A DNA stretch of 64,000 bases. It comes from an uncultured Candidatus Melainabacteria bacterium (GTDB lineage Bacteria > Cyanobacteriota > Vampirovibrionia > Gastranaerophilales > Gastranaerophilaceae). The stretch is taken from contig CAKNXK010000024.1 in assembly GCA_932182025.1 (NCBI GenBank), positions 74,450-138,449 on the forward strand, read 5' to 3'. Under the pieces are notes generated by a model. It did not search any database. It was not told where the DNA came from and saw only the letters and a list, made by a program, of their open reading frames with translations. Below are positions 51,704 through 61,132 of the stretch, in pieces. The position numbers and the translations under genes were made by a program. Within the stretch, counting starts at the first letter, position 1. Each line of letters starts with the position of its first letter.

Positions 51704-54700
51704 GTGTTTATAAACAACATTGGGAACGGGTTTAAAAATCAGCAAGTTTTTAAGGGATATCAACATGAAATAGACGATACAGGAAGAAACGTAATGCGTT
51801 TTAACTATCCGTTTAACTATGCGGATGACAAGTATCATGTAGAATTTTATAACGTTAAGCGAAACCCTAAAAGAGCGACCGGATACGAAGTTATCGGTGA
51901 TAAACCGGTTGGTTCTTATGAACTTAAAGAGGGCGGTATCCGTGTAAACCTTCGTGACATGGCTGATTTACAAACAGATGAAGCTTTTGCATATAAAATC
52001 GTTCAATACGGACATCAAACCCTTCTCGATACAGGTTTCCAAGAAGACGGACTTACTCTTGTTACAACACGCGGTACAACTCCAATGGTTCAAGGCCCCG
52101 GCATTTTAAGCATGCCTGATATGCACAGACCCGGTGCTTATTTTGACAAACAAACAGGCAAAGTTATCTATGATATCAACAAACAAAAAGACTCAGAAGG
52201 TGTTGTCAGAAACTTTGCAAATGCTGCCGGAGGAAGTCTTGCAGGATACATCTATGATTTAGACCAGCTTAAACGTTCAGAAGGCCCTAAAATCTTAAAA
52301 GATGTAAAAGTATTTTTCTCAACTCCTGTTGCAGGTGGTGACAGTCGTTCTGCTTTCCGTTACTGGAACCAAAACAATATGCAGATTGACCCTGATATGG
52401 GTTCAACTGAAAACTATGCCGATTTTATGAAAAAACTTTACCAAAACGGTAAAATATTTGTATATGACGGAACCTTTACATCAGAAGGTTTAGAAGGTAT
52501 CCATTTCCAATACGCTCTAAGATGGGCTGACAAAAACCCACAACCGTACCACTGGTTTAGAATGACAGGGCTTAAAGATGCTCCTTTAGGATTCGGTGTT
52601 GTTCCTAAACACGCAGAAAACTTAAGACACAAAGTTATAAACGCTCCTTCAATTTATAACCCTGAAACAGGAAAAGTTGAAAAAAATCCTGCTTACAACT
52701 CTAACAAAGAAACTCTAATCCAAATTTATGACGGTTCTCAAGTAACCGATGAGCAGTCAGCAGATTTAGATAAACCGATTGACACTTATAAAAAATTGAA
52801 ATCAGGTACTCCGCTTGATATAAATTCACATGACGATACCATTATCAGTTATGTATTTGAAGTTAATCCAAATGAATACACAAAACGTCTTGAAGTTTTA
52901 AGAGACCACAACAAAGAAAGCGAAATACCAGTTGTACAAAACTCCCCGGAAGGCACATTATTTGTGGCTCAGTTCTCAAACTTCAAATTTATTAAGAAGA
53001 CTGAAGGCGGATTTGTAACCTGGGATGCTAACACTGATATGGTAAAAATGAATTATCATATTTCAGGTTATGATGAAAAAATCTTGAAATCTATTGTTGA
53101 TCGTTCTCAAAGAGATTACGAAACAATGATGACCGAAAGAGGTTCTTACGAAGTACAAGACCTTGCATTACAAGCAGCAAGATATTGGACAAACAAATCA
53201 AAAGCTGTTCAAATGCTTTATACGGCACAAACTCTTCAAAGCAGTGCAATACAAGAAGCAATCAACAAATTAAAAGTAGAAGGAAACCTTGATGAAGATG
53301 ATATTCCATCCGCTGCAGTAAAATCCGTTATTGATAAGTTAATTGCAAACGGCGAATTGCCAAAAGAAGCTGAGTTAACAGATAATGCTATCTATAATGT
53401 TCTTAATAACTACTACAGACTTGAAAAAAACGGTATTCTTGAAAAAGATGATGTAACTATAAGAGCATTAATGCAACTTCCTTTAGACTCTTTAGAAGTT
53501 GGTAAAAATGTTGCGGGTGTTCTTTCAACATCATTCTTCTCAAACAGAGCAACAAACAAAGAAACAATTGGTCTTTCAAGATTTGAGTTAATGCAAAAAG
53601 GTGAACCTCATTTAGTTGAAGCTTATGCTAATAACTATATGAGAATGAATAACATTTATAAAAACGAATTAAAGAATTTTGCAGACCTTATTATTCAAAA
53701 AGTTAACGAAACATCTGATGAAAAACTTCTTGATGAAAATGGCAAATACACTCCTTACGGCGAATATGTAATTGAACTAATGGGTCAGGATATCGCTAAA
53801 TATGCTTTATTAAAAGCTATTGGAGGAAGCAACACAGAAGCTTGGTATTTTGAAGATGGCACAATCACTTATGATTACGATAAAATCAGAGAAAATACAA
53901 CTCTTAAAACATTAGGAATTCGTGCTCATAACCCTGCTGATGAAGCAGCTGAGCTTAGAAAAAAAATGGAGCATGGATTAAGAAATCTAAGCACAGAAGA
54001 TGTTGATTTTGTAGCAAAATCTATTTCACAACGAATAGAAGGAACTAACCTGCAAAGCTTTAGACTTTCAGAAGCAATGGTTAAAAAAGCGTCTTTAGGT
54101 CTGGCTTGGAGATTAGATGCTGCAAAAGACGTTATTGATATGGATGCAGTAAGAAACGGTGATTTAACCTTCGATCAAGCTTGGGATCAGGTAATTGATT
54201 TCTGGTCAAAATTTGTTCAAGTTGTTAAGAAAGAAAATCCTAATGCATACATAGTTGCTGAAATCACAGACGTTGAAGAGCTTATGCAGGCAATGTTCGG
54301 TGATAAAGTTAATCTATATGAAGGCGTAGATACCGGAAACAACAAATATCGTTCAGTACCGGAAGCAATGAAACAATTCTACTTGCAAACAGGAATTACA
54401 TCAGAAGCCGGTTATTCTTATACCTTTACAAATTTATTAAAAGTATTTTCACACGAATTTGAAGAAGGTAAATCTACAGGCTCTATGAGAGCGTTTATGA
54501 ACGATTTCCACCAAATCATAAACGAAAGAGGCATTGATTTCATCAGAAATCTTTGGACATTTGCAGATAACCACGATAAACCAAGTGTTATGCACGGCAT
54601 GGCGCTTAATATGCCGTTATTCCACGCTGATTTCGAACAAGACGGCTGGGCAAGAGAATTTGCAATGCAGCTTTTAACAAATGCTGATAACAACAAGGCT

Positions 54701-56230
54701 TTACCGCTTGAAGCAAAATTCTTCTTACACAATCCTAACTACTACAGATTAACAAGCTCAAAAGCTGTTGCAATGAGCAAGTTAATGCATGACTGTATTG
54801 AAGGTCTGGATATAGATGACAGCGAAAAGAAATTACTAAAACGCGCAGTTGCTAATTTAACAAACGGCAACCATCTTGGAAAAGGTTCTGAGTTTAAACT
54901 TGCTTTTGACAACGTTAAAGCTATTGCAAATATGGAAGGTGCATTAACAGATATCCTTACAAAAGCAGGAATACTTCTTTCACAAGAAGATTTCAATAGA
55001 GTTCTCGAAATCGCAAATGATAGGATTGACGGGTACTTTGCAGACAAAAACCCTAATTCTGCAGAAAATATCGAACGAATTAAACTCATTTTAAGCGGAG
55101 AAGCTGCCGATTCTAATTCTTGCGGTGAAAGCGACTTATCACAATACAGCTTATACACTGTTGCAATTGCAGGTGCAATAAGAGAAGCTCTTCATACAGC
55201 TTTGGATAATGATACAGCTAAGAAAGCCTGGACAGCTCAAAGAGATTATATCAAACAATATAACAACGCATTTATAAAAAAACAGCAAGAAACTCTTCCT
55301 TTTGAAGAAGACTCTCATATATCTATGATTAAAAACGGATATGGAGCAAAAGATTTTGAAACTGTTATCAAAATGATTATTGAAGAAGCTGAGTATCTTG
55401 CACATAAAGAAAACAAATTGGAAGCAGGTCAGCATTTTGCAAATTCTGATAAAATCCTTGCAGAATTGTTCCGCTCATCAACAGAACCGGCTGTTAAAAA
55501 AGCAGTAATGTACGCATCTTTCTTAGCAGCATTACCTGGAATTCCAACTCTATTTGCAAGAGATATGCTTGGTGCATTAGGTTTTGATGAAAAAGCAAAA
55601 AATGTTTATCTTCAAAACAGAAATGCTATTCCTTGGTCTGAATTAGAAGAAGGTCCTTTGAAAGAATATAGAAACGAAATACTAAATTCATTCATGGAAG
55701 CTCTTCAAATAAGAACCGATGGAGGTGAAGCACTTAATAACGGAACCCCTTACAGAGCATATACATCAAACGGTGAAATTCCTGCAATCCTTATGCAAAA
55801 CGGTTACGGAGATATGAGTGTATCTGTATTTGATGCAACAGGTGTTAATCCAGAACACCACAGAGAAATGCCTAATACTCCTGACCACGGCATTGACTAC
55901 ATTCTACTTGGTGCCGGTTTATCATTACCAATCGGTTTAGAATTCATGAATACTAATGGTAAAGACCTTGCAACTTATATAGTAGACAATATTTATAACA
56001 AAGAAGGTCAGTGCATAGGAAGAGGTATCAAAGTTAAAAACGGTTCTTACATCGCACTTAACAAAGATACTCTTAGAAACGGCGTTATGGTACTAAAACA
56101 TACCGCAAAAAGACTTGCTTTCAGAGGTAATTCAAAACAAATTAATAAACAATACAACATTGTTTCAAATCCTTATAAAAAATTGGAACTACCACAAGAA
56201 GGAGAAAACTTATCATTAATTGCAAAATAA
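51704..56230 (+). CDS. Very large GH13-family glycosidase or transglycosylase
   Basis: About 1508 aa. Three alpha-amylase signatures are visible: GLAWRLDAAKD (nucleophile Asp near 804), YIVAEITD (acid/base Glu near 852) and TFADNHDKPS (third acid near 957). A long N-terminal part and a large helical insertion (about 450-760) are unusual; most GH13 enzymes are 450-700 aa. There is no signal peptide; instead the protein opens MFINNIGNGFKNQQVFKGY, with the FKG signature. GTG at 51704 follows AAGGAG by 8 nt; an ATG 12 codons upstream has no site. The AAA+ gene follows 12 nt later. Substrate unknown, perhaps a storage glucan. Confidence 0.8.
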   Translation: MFINNIGNGFKNQQVFKGYQHEIDDTGRNVMRFNYPFNYADDKYHVEFYNVKRNPKRATGYEVIGDKPVGSYELKEGGIRVNLRDMADLQTDEAFAYKIVQYGHQTLLDTGFQEDGLTLVTTRGTTPMVQGPGILSMPDMHRPGAYFDKQTGKVIYDINKQKDSEGVVRNFANAAGGSLAGYIYDLDQLKRSEGPKILKDVKVFFSTPVAGGDSRSAFRYWNQNNMQIDPDMGSTENYADFMKKLYQNGKIFVYDGTFTSEGLEGIHFQYALRWADKNPQPYHWFRMTGLKDAPLGFGVVPKHAENLRHKVINAPSIYNPETGKVEKNPAYNSNKETLIQIYDGSQVTDEQSADLDKPIDTYKKLKSGTPLDINSHDDTIISYVFEVNPNEYTKRLEVLRDHNKESEIPVVQNSPEGTLFVAQFSNFKFIKKTEGGFVTWDANTDMVKMNYHISGYDEKILKSIVDRSQRDYETMMTERGSYEVQDLALQAARYWTNKSKAVQMLYTAQTLQSSAIQEAINKLKVEGNLDEDDIPSAAVKSVIDKLIANGELPKEAELTDNAIYNVLNNYYRLEKNGILEKDDVTIRALMQLPLDSLEVGKNVAGVLSTSFFSNRATNKETIGLSRFELMQKGEPHLVEAYANNYMRMNNIYKNELKNFADLIIQKVNETSDEKLLDENGKYTPYGEYVIELMGQDIAKYALLKAIGGSNTEAWYFEDGTITYDYDKIRENTTLKTLGIRAHNPADEAAELRKKMEHGLRNLSTEDVDFVAKSISQRIEGTNLQSFRLSEAMVKKASLGLAWRLDAAKDVIDMDAVRNGDLTFDQAWDQVIDFWSKFVQVVKKENPNAYIVAEITDVEELMQAMFGDKVNLYEGVDTGNNKYRSVPEAMKQFYLQTGITSEAGYSYTFTNLLKVFSHEFEEGKSTGSMRAFMNDFHQIINERGIDFIRNLWTFADNHDKPSVMHGMALNMPLFHADFEQDGWAREFAMQLLTNADNNKALPLEAKFFLHNPNYYRLTSSKAVAMSKLMHDCIEGLDIDDSEKKLLKRAVANLTNGNHLGKGSEFKLAFDNVKAIANMEGALTDILTKAGILLSQEDFNRVLEIANDRIDGYFADKNPNSAENIERIKLILSGEAADSNSCGESDLSQYSLYTVAIAGAIREALHTALDNDTAKKAWTAQRDYIKQYNNAFIKKQQETLPFEEDSHISMIKNGYGAKDFETVIKMIIEEAEYLAHKENKLEAGQHFANSDKILAELFRSSTEPAVKKAVMYASFLAALPGIPTLFARDMLGALGFDEKAKNVYLQNRNAIPWSELEEGPLKEYRNEILNSFMEALQIRTDGGEALNNGTPYRAYTSNGEIPAILMQNGYGDMSVSVFDATGVNPEHHREMPNTPDHGIDYILLGAGLSLPIGLEFMNTNGKDLATYIVDNIYNKEGQCIGRGIKVKNGSYIALNKDTLRNGVMVLKHTAKRLAFRGNSKQINKQYNIVSNPYKKLELPQEGENLSLIAK

Positions 56231-56242
56231 AAACGAGGGGAT

Positions 56243-57757
56243 ATGAGAGTACAGGCAATAAACAACAATATAATTAATATAAATAGCAGAAAATATACAA
56301 ATACAACATCTCCTACAGAAACAATCAAAACAGATAAATCTGTAAGAGATGTTGTTGCGTCACAAAATATTGCTTTTCACGGGTTATTCGGGAATACAAA
56401 GCCAAGCTTATCAGAACGGTTTCAATACGGGCTTGAAGCACTTGATGAACAAACATTATTCATAGTTACATCTAATGAAAAAGACTCAAATCGGGCATTA
56501 AAAAAATTTGCTTCAAAAATTGGCATTCCTGTAACAAAAACTTATACATTACTAGTTAAAGACAATGAACTAAAAAATGACCGCACACTAGACGCCAATT
56601 TTGCAATTTTCAAAAAAGGAGATGAATACTTCGCTATTAATTTAGGTCCACTATTTGGACTCGACATAAGAAAACCTGAAGCGAAATACAGTAAAGAAAC
56701 TCACTACTCAGAAGGAGATGTTGTAAAACTTCAGGCAGGAGAAGTTATTCATACAGGAGAAATGGTTTGGAAGGATGAAAAACATAAATTTGTATTTAAA
56801 CCTCAACAAAGATATAATCCTGAAAATGCTAAAAAGTTTTTAATAAGTAAATCAGCATTATCAACTGATAGTGACATCCAACTTTTTAATCAAAGAATGA
56901 TATCTTCACTTACTTCTGCAAAAGAACAAAAAAGTACAAATAAAACAAAATATTTCAATTTCTCAGATATTGGAGGATTAGACGATATTATTGCGGAACT
57001 TAGAAAATTTGTTATCCGCCCTGCAAAATATCCAGATGTATTTGAAAATATAAGATTAAACAAAGGTATACTTCTCTATGGTCCTCCAAGATGCGGCAAA
57101 ACTCTGCTGGGACAAGCTCTTGCTAATGAAGCAGGATTAGCGTTTTGGTATAAAAATGCTAACGAATTTAAAAGCGGTGTTGTAGGAAGCTCCGAAGAAG
57201 CGGTAAGGAATTATTTTAAAGAAATAATGAAAGAACCCGGAGTACTTTTTATTGATGAATTTGATGCGATTGCAAAAAGGCGAGACGGTTCAAGCAATGC
57301 TCGTTATGACGATTCTTTAGTAAACCAGCTGCTTGGCTGTATGAGCGATTTAGAAAAAAGTGATACCATTTCTTTTGTTATAGCAGCTACCAACAGAAAA
57401 GATTTACTGGATGATGCAATGACAGCCTCTGGAAGATTTGGCTTACACCTTGAAGTTCCTATGCCTGATGAACAAGGTCTGGAAGCTATTTTCAATATTC
57501 ATGCTAAAGGTAAAAAATTTGATGACGATATATCAATCTCAGAACTTATTCCTTTAATGAAAGATTCTATGTTTAACGGCTCTGACGTCGCAGAATTAAT
57601 TACAATCGGCTATTTCAATGCACTTGAACGATTGGGTATTAACACAAAAATGGATGCAGGAACTTTCTGCTCAAGAGATTTACAATTAATCTCAATTGCA
57701 AAAGTTGACCTGTTAGATGCTTTCACAAAAATTGCTAATCAGAAGATTGCGCGCTAA
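56243..57757 (+). CDS. AAA+ ATPase with an unusual N-terminal domain
   Basis: A 504-aa protein. The AAA module (about 235-480) resembles Cdc48/FtsH-type unfoldases: FSDIGGLDDIIAELRKFVI, Walker A GPPRCGKT (Arg replaces Gly), Walker B GVLFIDEFDAIAKRR, AATNRKD and GRFGLHLEVPMPD. The first 60 residues (MRVQAINNN... IAFHGLFGN) carry the Phe-x-Gly signature; residues 70-225 match no domain I know. AGGGG precedes the ATG. It is co-oriented with the GH13 gene 12 nt upstream and its end overlaps the convergent ldpA-like gene by 45 nt. Confidence 0.85.
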   Translation: MRVQAINNNIININSRKYTNTTSPTETIKTDKSVRDVVASQNIAFHGLFGNTKPSLSERFQYGLEALDEQTLFIVTSNEKDSNRALKKFASKIGIPVTKTYTLLVKDNELKNDRTLDANFAIFKKGDEYFAINLGPLFGLDIRKPEAKYSKETHYSEGDVVKLQAGEVIHTGEMVWKDEKHKFVFKPQQRYNPENAKKFLISKSALSTDSDIQLFNQRMISSLTSAKEQKSTNKTKYFNFSDIGGLDDIIAELRKFVIRPAKYPDVFENIRLNKGILLYGPPRCGKTLLGQALANEAGLAFWYKNANEFKSGVVGSSEEAVRNYFKEIMKEPGVLFIDEFDAIAKRRDGSSNARYDDSLVNQLLGCMSDLEKSDTISFVIAATNRKDLLDDAMTASGRFGLHLEVPMPDEQGLEAIFNIHAKGKKFDDDISISELIPLMKDSMFNGSDVAELITIGYFNALERLGINTKMDAGTFCSRDLQLISIAKVDLLDAFTKIANQKIAR

Positions 57758-58675
57758 TTCTATTGCTTCGTTTTGAATTTGAGTATTTTCCCAAAAATCA
57801 GAAGCATTTAATTGGCTTTGAATAATCTTGCGCGCCCAAGAGCCAACTGCAATTCCATTATAATTAATATCACATTGCCTGCACAATTCTGCTGTTTTGG
57901 AATTCGTTCCGCCTGATACTACAATATAAACAGGCAGGTTTGCATTTTGAATAATCTCTGCCATAGCAACTGCTTGAAGCGTTGTTTTATAAGTATCATC
58001 CGCTCCGCTCATAGGAATACCGTCTGCCTGAATAATAGTTGTATAAGGTGCTCTGTCTTTTATCATTTCATTAATTCGGGCAAGAACTTCTTTATTACCA
58101 AAGTTTTCTCTATCAATACAGATTGAAGCAAACTTAGGTTTACACTCATTAATCACCTGCCATTTGTAATCCAAATCCTTTTTATCATGTCCCATTATAT
58201 GAAGTTCAAGTATTTCGACTCCGTTTTGCACCATATAAGGTAAGATTTCACGCACATTAACATCTTTATCAACCATTCTTATAGCGTTAACAGGACATTT
58301 TTTGAAACAAACACCGCAGCCGATACATTTTTTTTCATCAATAACAATAGAAGAGTATATTGCACCGTTAGGACAGTTTCGAAAACAAGTACCGCATTTT
58401 ATACAAGTTGAATTAATTTGTGCTTTTGATATATGCGGGTCACCCTTAATCCCAACTGACACACAAAAATGAACATCTTTTTTGTCTGCAAATTCAGCAC
58501 CTATTTTTGCAGCCTCAAGAATTTCTTTTCTTGCTGAAATATCAAAAACCTTACAACCGGCGCGCGCATAAATATAAACAAGACGCTTTACAGATTCAGC
58601 ATCCTCGTTACCTGCACCGCAAACGAGTTTAAAGAAAGGGAACATATTAAGCTTGTCGTCCAACATACCAGCCAA
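57713..58675 (-). CDS. ldpA: LdpA-like iron-sulfur protein
   Basis: A 320-aa protein with two [4Fe-4S] ferredoxin motifs (CIKCGTCFRNCPNGAI and CIGCGVCFKKCPVNAI, about 107-150) between an N-terminal part (FFKLVCGAGNEDAESVKRL, AGCKVFDISA) and a C-terminal barrel-like part (QADGIPMSGADDTYKTT, VVSGGTNSKTAELC, GIAVGSWARK). This is the arrangement of cyanobacterial LdpA, which reports redox state to the circadian clock. No clock gene is in the window. TTG start follows GGGGG by 9 nt; an ATG three codons on is the alternative. Last gene of the flagellar-division operon. Confidence 0.8.
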   Translation of the reverse strand: MAGMLDDKLNMFPFFKLVCGAGNEDAESVKRLVYIYARAGCKVFDISARKEILEAAKIGAEFADKKDVHFCVSVGIKGDPHISKAQINSTCIKCGTCFRNCPNGAIYSSIVIDEKKCIGCGVCFKKCPVNAIRMVDKDVNVREILPYMVQNGVEILELHIMGHDKKDLDYKWQVINECKPKFASICIDRENFGNKEVLARINEMIKDRAPYTTIIQADGIPMSGADDTYKTTLQAVAMAEIIQNANLPVYIVVSGGTNSKTAELCRQCDINYNGIAVGSWARKIIQSQLNASDFWENTQIQNEAIELARNLLISNFCESI

Positions 58676-58697
58676 ATATATTTACCCCCTAAAATCC
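58661..58697 (-). repeat. Short dispersed repeat over the ldpA start
   Basis: CAACATACCAGCC ... TATATTTACCCCCTAAA matches the reverse complement of 63691-63727 and part of 36851-36872. On the minus strand it supplies the ldpA ribosome-binding site (GGGGGT) and TTG start. Confidence 0.5.
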
Positions 58698-59261
58698 AAT
58701 AGCATAGTTGAAAACCTTTTTCTTAACAGGTTTTGGAATTGAATTAGGGTCAACAGTAATTTCTTGTGTTTCAATAACCTGACCTGCTCTTTGAAGCATA
58801 TTGTTTTTCTCTAACGTTTTATCAACATTATTGAAAGATTTCAAAGTATCAAGTTTATTTTGCAGCTCTGCGTTTTCATTATTCAGCAAAACGGTTTGGC
58901 GGCTAAGGTCATTCAACTTAACTTCACAGGTAATAACAAAGTAGTAGCTGACAATAACAAGCCCGATTAAGAGCCCCATTATTACACATAACATTTTATT
59001 AAAACGTTTAATTGCCATTTGCTTAACTACATTCTCCTTAGGAAAGTACCCTTCTATTATACTATTATTTACCAGATTTTGAACAGATTTATCTACAAAA
59101 GATTTTTTTTCATAAGGACTTGTTGTTTCTTTTGAAAACCTCTGAATTAAAAGGTTAAGAACATTCTTCTCTTCTTCTCTTCTGTAAGGCTGATTGTTGT
59201 TGTAACTTTTTAAAGCGTAAACCAAAGAACCTACTCCCAAATAAACAATTAGGAAATACAC
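58689..59261 (-). CDS. FtsL/DivIC-like division protein
   Basis: A 190-aa bitopic protein: a cytoplasmic part of about 90 residues, one membrane helix (MLCVIMGLLIGLVIVSYYFV), then a leucine-zipper coiled coil (VLLNNENAELQNKLDTLKSF), and a short tail. Topology and position directly after rsmH fit FtsL, which links the divisome. The sequence is too divergent for certainty. The N-terminus is uncertain: the GTG at 59261 overlaps rsmH by 13 nt; a TTG near 59222 with GGGAG upstream is possible. The long cytoplasmic part is unusual. Confidence 0.65.
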   Translation of the reverse strand: MYFLIVYLGVGSLVYALKSYNNNQPYRREEEKNVLNLLIQRFSKETTSPYEKKSFVDKSVQNLVNNSIIEGYFPKENVVKQMAIKRFNKMLCVIMGLLIGLVIVSYYFVITCEVKLNDLSRQTVLLNNENAELQNKLDTLKSFNNVDKTLEKNNMLQRAGQVIETQEITVDPNSIPKPVKKKVFNYAIGF

Positions 59262-60175
59262 CTCGCAATTCTTAATTTAGCACTACGTGATGGTGGATTT
59301 TCCTTTATCTCCTCATCCGACGCTTCAATAGGTTTTTTGTTAACTAATTCTATTTTTGGCGGCGGGCATTTGCAAATCATCTCATTGCATCTGCATTTTT
59401 GGCTCTCAAACTTAAAGAATCTTTTAACTATCCTGTCTTCTAAAGAATGAAAACTTATTACTGAAATTATACCATCAACATCTAATAAATCCAAGATATC
59501 ATGCAGTACAAAATTTACATTTTTTAACTCATTATTTACTTCAATTCTGATAGCCTGAAACACTCTTGTTGCAGGGTGTATAGCTGATTTGATTTTTGGA
59601 ACGGCGCTCACAATAATAGATGCAAGTTCGCCTGTTGTTTCTATTTTCTTTTTAGCACGAACTTCTACTATTTTTTTTGCAATTCTTTTTGAAAATCTTT
59701 CTTCTCCGTATTCTGAAAAAATACGGACAAGCTCATCTTCCTTATATGAATTTACAACATCATAAGCAGAAAAATCCGCATCCATATTAAATCTCATATC
59801 AAGAGGAGCGTCTTTAGAAAACGAAAATCCGCGCTCAGCTTTAGTTAACTGATGATACGATGCTCCCAAATCCAGAAGCACTCCTCCGGTAATCTTTTCA
59901 ATACCCAGTTTTTTAAGCTCTTGTTTAATATTTGTATAAGATGATTTAACAATAGTTAAATTAGGGTAATCCTTTAAACGCTCACGGGAATGCGCAATTG
60001 CTTCGTCATCAATATCAAACGAAATTAAACGACCGTTTGGAGAAATTCTTTTAAGAATCAATTCACTATGACCGCCTCCGCCTAGAGTGCAATCAACATA
60101 AATTTTGCCATCTTCGCACTCAAGCGCATCAACAGCCTCATTAAGCATTACCGTGTAGTGTTTAAAATCGTCCAT
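59249..60175 (-). CDS. rsmH: 16S rRNA (cytosine(1402)-N(4))-methyltransferase
   Basis: A 308-aa RsmH/MraW: HYTVMLNEAVDALE, DCTLGGGGHSELIL (SAM site), FDIDDEAIAHSRERL, GVLLDLGASYHQL, RGFSFSKDAPLDMRF and ISFHSLEDRIVKRFF. It methylates C1402 in the ribosomal P site. Usually the first gene of the cell-wall cluster beside mraY; here it is about 19 kb away, after flagellar genes, and its ATG overlaps the fliE stop. Confidence 0.97.
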   Translation of the reverse strand: MDDFKHYTVMLNEAVDALECEDGKIYVDCTLGGGGHSELILKRISPNGRLISFDIDDEAIAHSRERLKDYPNLTIVKSSYTNIKQELKKLGIEKITGGVLLDLGASYHQLTKAERGFSFSKDAPLDMRFNMDADFSAYDVVNSYKEDELVRIFSEYGEERFSKRIAKKIVEVRAKKKIETTGELASIIVSAVPKIKSAIHPATRVFQAIRIEVNNELKNVNFVLHDILDLLDVDGIISVISFHSLEDRIVKRFFKFESQKCRCNEMICKCPPPKIELVNKKPIEASDEEIKENPPSRSAKLRIARCIS

Positions 60176-60600
60176 TATATTCCCATTGCATTAATTTCAC
60201 TATAAGCATTTAAAATTCTATTTCTGATTTGAATAGCCATTTGCATACTCAACTCTGCTTTTTCAGCAGCAATCATAGCATCATGAATACTTGTTGAGCC
60301 GCCCATAGCAATGTCTTCCTGCATTCTGTCAGCCTCAATTTTAGCCCTGTTAACAGAATCCAAACCGCTTCCAAAACTAGCCCCGATTTGACTCATAAAA
60401 TTCCCCATGCCTGTCGGGTCATTCTTGTCCTTCATAGGAACAGTTTTTGCCGCTGTATCTAATGCCTGTGCAAAATCAACAGTCTGAGCTTCCAACTCAA
60501 AAGAAGCCTGTCCTTGCAAGAATTGGTTATAATCTTTTATTGCATTCATGTTGAATTCGTTATTGAACCCGTTTATTGCAGTAGAAAATTCCATTGACAT
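60175..60600 (-). CDS. fliE: Flagellar hook-basal body protein FliE
   Basis: A 141-aa FliE. The C-terminal half has the family helices: SVNRAKIEADRMQEDIAMGG, IHDAMIAAEKAELSMQMAIQIRNRILNAYSEI. It joins the MS ring to the rod. The N-terminal half is Asn/Ala/Gln-rich and longer than in enteric FliE (about 104 aa). Follows flgC by 12 nt. Confidence 0.93.
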   Translation of the reverse strand: MSMEFSTAINGFNNEFNMNAIKDYNQFLQGQASFELEAQTVDFAQALDTAAKTVPMKDKNDPTGMGNFMSQIGASFGSGLDSVNRAKIEADRMQEDIAMGGSTSIHDAMIAAEKAELSMQMAIQIRNRILNAYSEINAMGI

Positions 60601-60612
60601 TTGTAGTTACCT

Positions 60613-61119
60613 CTATATGTTCATAGCACTTTGCATCATTGTCTTAACGTTCTCTGCAACTGTTGCGTTAGCTTCATAAGCGCGGGAAGCTGCAATCATA
60701 TCAACCATTTCTTCAACGATATTTACATTTGGCAAATCCACATATCCCTCTTCATCAGCATCAGGATGGGACGGATCATAAATCGTTTTTATTCCATCTT
60801 CACGCTCATAAATCTGCTCAACCTGTACCCCGCCTGTTACAAGCCCGTTATTAAGAGCAACAGAGGCATTAATAAGCATATTCCCGGTTTTAGGATCAAA
60901 CTGTGCATCCGGATTATTGCTCGAAAAATTTGAAAACCCACGGTTCACATTATCTTCATAAATAGTTCTAAAAGAAACATCTTTCTTAATATAAACCCCT
61001 TTTGAGCCATCAGGTTTACGAGTAGTATGGATATTTGCAATATTACTTGCTATTGTGTCCATTTTAACCCTTTGAGCAGTCATGCCCGAACCTGCTATAT
61101 CAAATATATTAAAACTCAT
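60613..61119 (-). CDS. flgC: Flagellar basal-body rod protein FlgC
   Basis: A 168-aa FlgC: N-terminal rod signature (AGSGMTAQRVKMDTIASNIANIHTTRKPDG) and C-terminal PNVNIVEEMVDMIAASRAYEANATVAENVK. It forms the proximal rod with FlgB and FlgF. It is 13 nt downstream of flgB. Confidence 0.96.
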   Translation of the reverse strand: MSFNIFDIAGSGMTAQRVKMDTIASNIANIHTTRKPDGSKGVYIKKDVSFRTIYEDNVNRGFSNFSSNNPDAQFDPKTGNMLINASVALNNGLVTGGVQVEQIYEREDGIKTIYDPSHPDADEEGYVDLPNVNIVEEMVDMIAASRAYEANATVAENVKTMMQSAMNI

Positions 61120-61132
61120 GATTTATTTTCCC

